Of a stretch of DNA of 64,000 nt, positions 63,497-64,000 are shown in pieces (within the stretch, counting starts at the first letter, position 1; every line of letters begins with the position of its first letter). The position numbers and the translations under genes were made by a program. A model generated the notes under the pieces. The model was given only the letters and a program-made list of their open reading frames with translations, was not told the origin of the DNA and made no database searches. Origin of the DNA: JALHVH01 sp963773685. Lineage in GTDB: Bacteria; Acidobacteriota; Aminicenantia; Aminicenantales; Saccharicenantaceae. The DNA lies in assembly GCA_963773685.1 (NCBI GenBank), contig CAVZBY010000001.1:248001-312000 (forward strand), given 5' to 3'.

Positions 63497-64000
63497 GACG
63501 CTCCCTCGCTTCGGATCGATTCCAGGGGCCGGACCCTTCCGGCCTTCCAGGCCGGGTAGACGCCGCTCAGCAGGCCGATCAGGGTCACGATGCCCAGCGT
63601 GACCAGGACGAGGCCGGGCTCGATCCGCACCAGGCCTCCGCTCGGGGCGTACGGAAGGAGACGGCGGACGAGCACGTCGGTGACGCGCGCCGTGACCAGG
63701 GCCATGAGGCTCCCGACGAGGCCGCCCGCTATGCACAGGATGAGCGTCTCGACCCAGACCAGCTTGAAGATGTCCGAGGCCATGGCGCCCATGGATTTCA
63801 GGATGCCGATCTCCTGGCGCCGTTCCATGACCGACATGAGGATGGTGTTGATCACGCCCATCATGGCGATGAGAATGGCGATGAGGGCGATGGACAGGAC
63901 CATGATCCGGGCCGTCGAGACCAGCGTCATGATGGTGTTCTTGACCTGGGTCAGGCTGACGACCTGGACGTCGGGAAGCCGGAACATCTTCTCCTCGAAC
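63493..64000 (-). CDS. ABC transporter permease, MacB/FtsX type (C-terminal part, runs off right edge)
   Basis: The visible 169 codons are the C-terminal end of a MacB-like permease, with three transmembrane helices. Typical signatures are VINTILMSVMERRQEIGILKSMGA after the first helix and GVYPAWKAGRVRPLESIRSE at the end. The frame remains open at the window edge, so the N-terminus and periplasmic domain are missing. Confidence 0.9.
   Translation of the reverse strand, partial: FEEKMFRLPDVQVVSLTQVKNTIMTLVSTARIMVLSIALIAILIAMMGVINTILMSVMERRQEIGILKSMGAMASDIFKLVWVETLILCIAGGLVGSLMALVTARVTDVLVRRLLPYAPSGGLVRIEPGLVLVTLGIVTLIGLLSGVYPAWKAGRVRPLESIRSEGAS

Overview
The window is a GC-rich (mid-60s % by eye), gene-dense stretch of chromosome from a Gram-negative bacterium. 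LpxC shows lipid A synthesis, and there are two TonB-dependent receptors, secreted and lipobox-bearing hydrolases, and a housekeeping dnaG-rpoD pair. The mix of a receptor with a carboxypeptidase-like regulatory N-domain, a GWxTD-domain protein, a tricorn-like protease, sulfatase-like/TPR fusions and an RRM protein fits the Acidobacteriota / Candidatus Aminicenantes neighbourhood best. That assignment is inference, because no rRNA gene is present. Two genes carry single-base frameshifts, which may be real or assembly errors.

Left part (1-8 kb): the N-terminal part of an L-fucose isomerase, running off the left edge; a stand-alone GMP-synthase ATP-pyrophosphatase subunit flanked by a 44-bp inverted repeat; then a plus-strand set of a secreted M20 amidohydrolase, a GH2 exo-glucosaminidase-like enzyme and a NodB-like deacetylase.

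Sugar locus (8.4-29.1 kb, all minus strand): from the promoter end, a GH18 chitinase-like lipoprotein, GH42-like hydrolase, ROK sugar kinase, SIS protein, MFS transporter, NagA, GH116 glycosidase, a sulfatase-like TPR protein, a regulatory-domain/TPR protein, a ROK repressor with a 25-bp perfect operator at its own promoter, a TonB receptor and a GWxTD protein. Read together this is an amino-sugar (chitin or GlcNAc-glycan) scavenging pathway: outside depolymerisation, import, phosphorylation, deacetylation. No nagB is visible.

Middle (29-48 kb): a CDF metal transporter with three C-terminal modules, a zinc protease, a frameshifted PLP decarboxylase, an ArsR-thioredoxin-ferredoxin redox unit, an MFS pump, a PadR/membrane-protein pair, tRNA-Leu, an RRM protein, a CYTH enzyme with an unknown membrane protein, a tricorn-like protease, inositol-3-phosphate synthase, an ornithine-cyclodeaminase/ACT pair, a CDP-alcohol phosphotransferase, GlmU and a TPR protein. 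A 600-bp gene-free stretch before lpxC holds two long-range foldable elements.

Right part (48.5-64 kb): lpxC, larB, dnaG, rpoD, a CAU-anticodon tRNA and a zinc-ribbon protein; then a probable sensory operon (frameshifted TonB receptor, YfiR-like protein, CHASE8/HAMP/PAS histidine kinase, receiver, receiver-HisKA_2 kinase); an acyl-CoA synthetase; and a MacB-type ABC pair cut by the right edge.

Promoters resembling TTGACA-N17-TATAAT are readable before many genes. At least three or four genes have the -10 box only 6-9 nt before the start codon and no Shine-Dalgarno sequence, suggesting leaderless transcripts.
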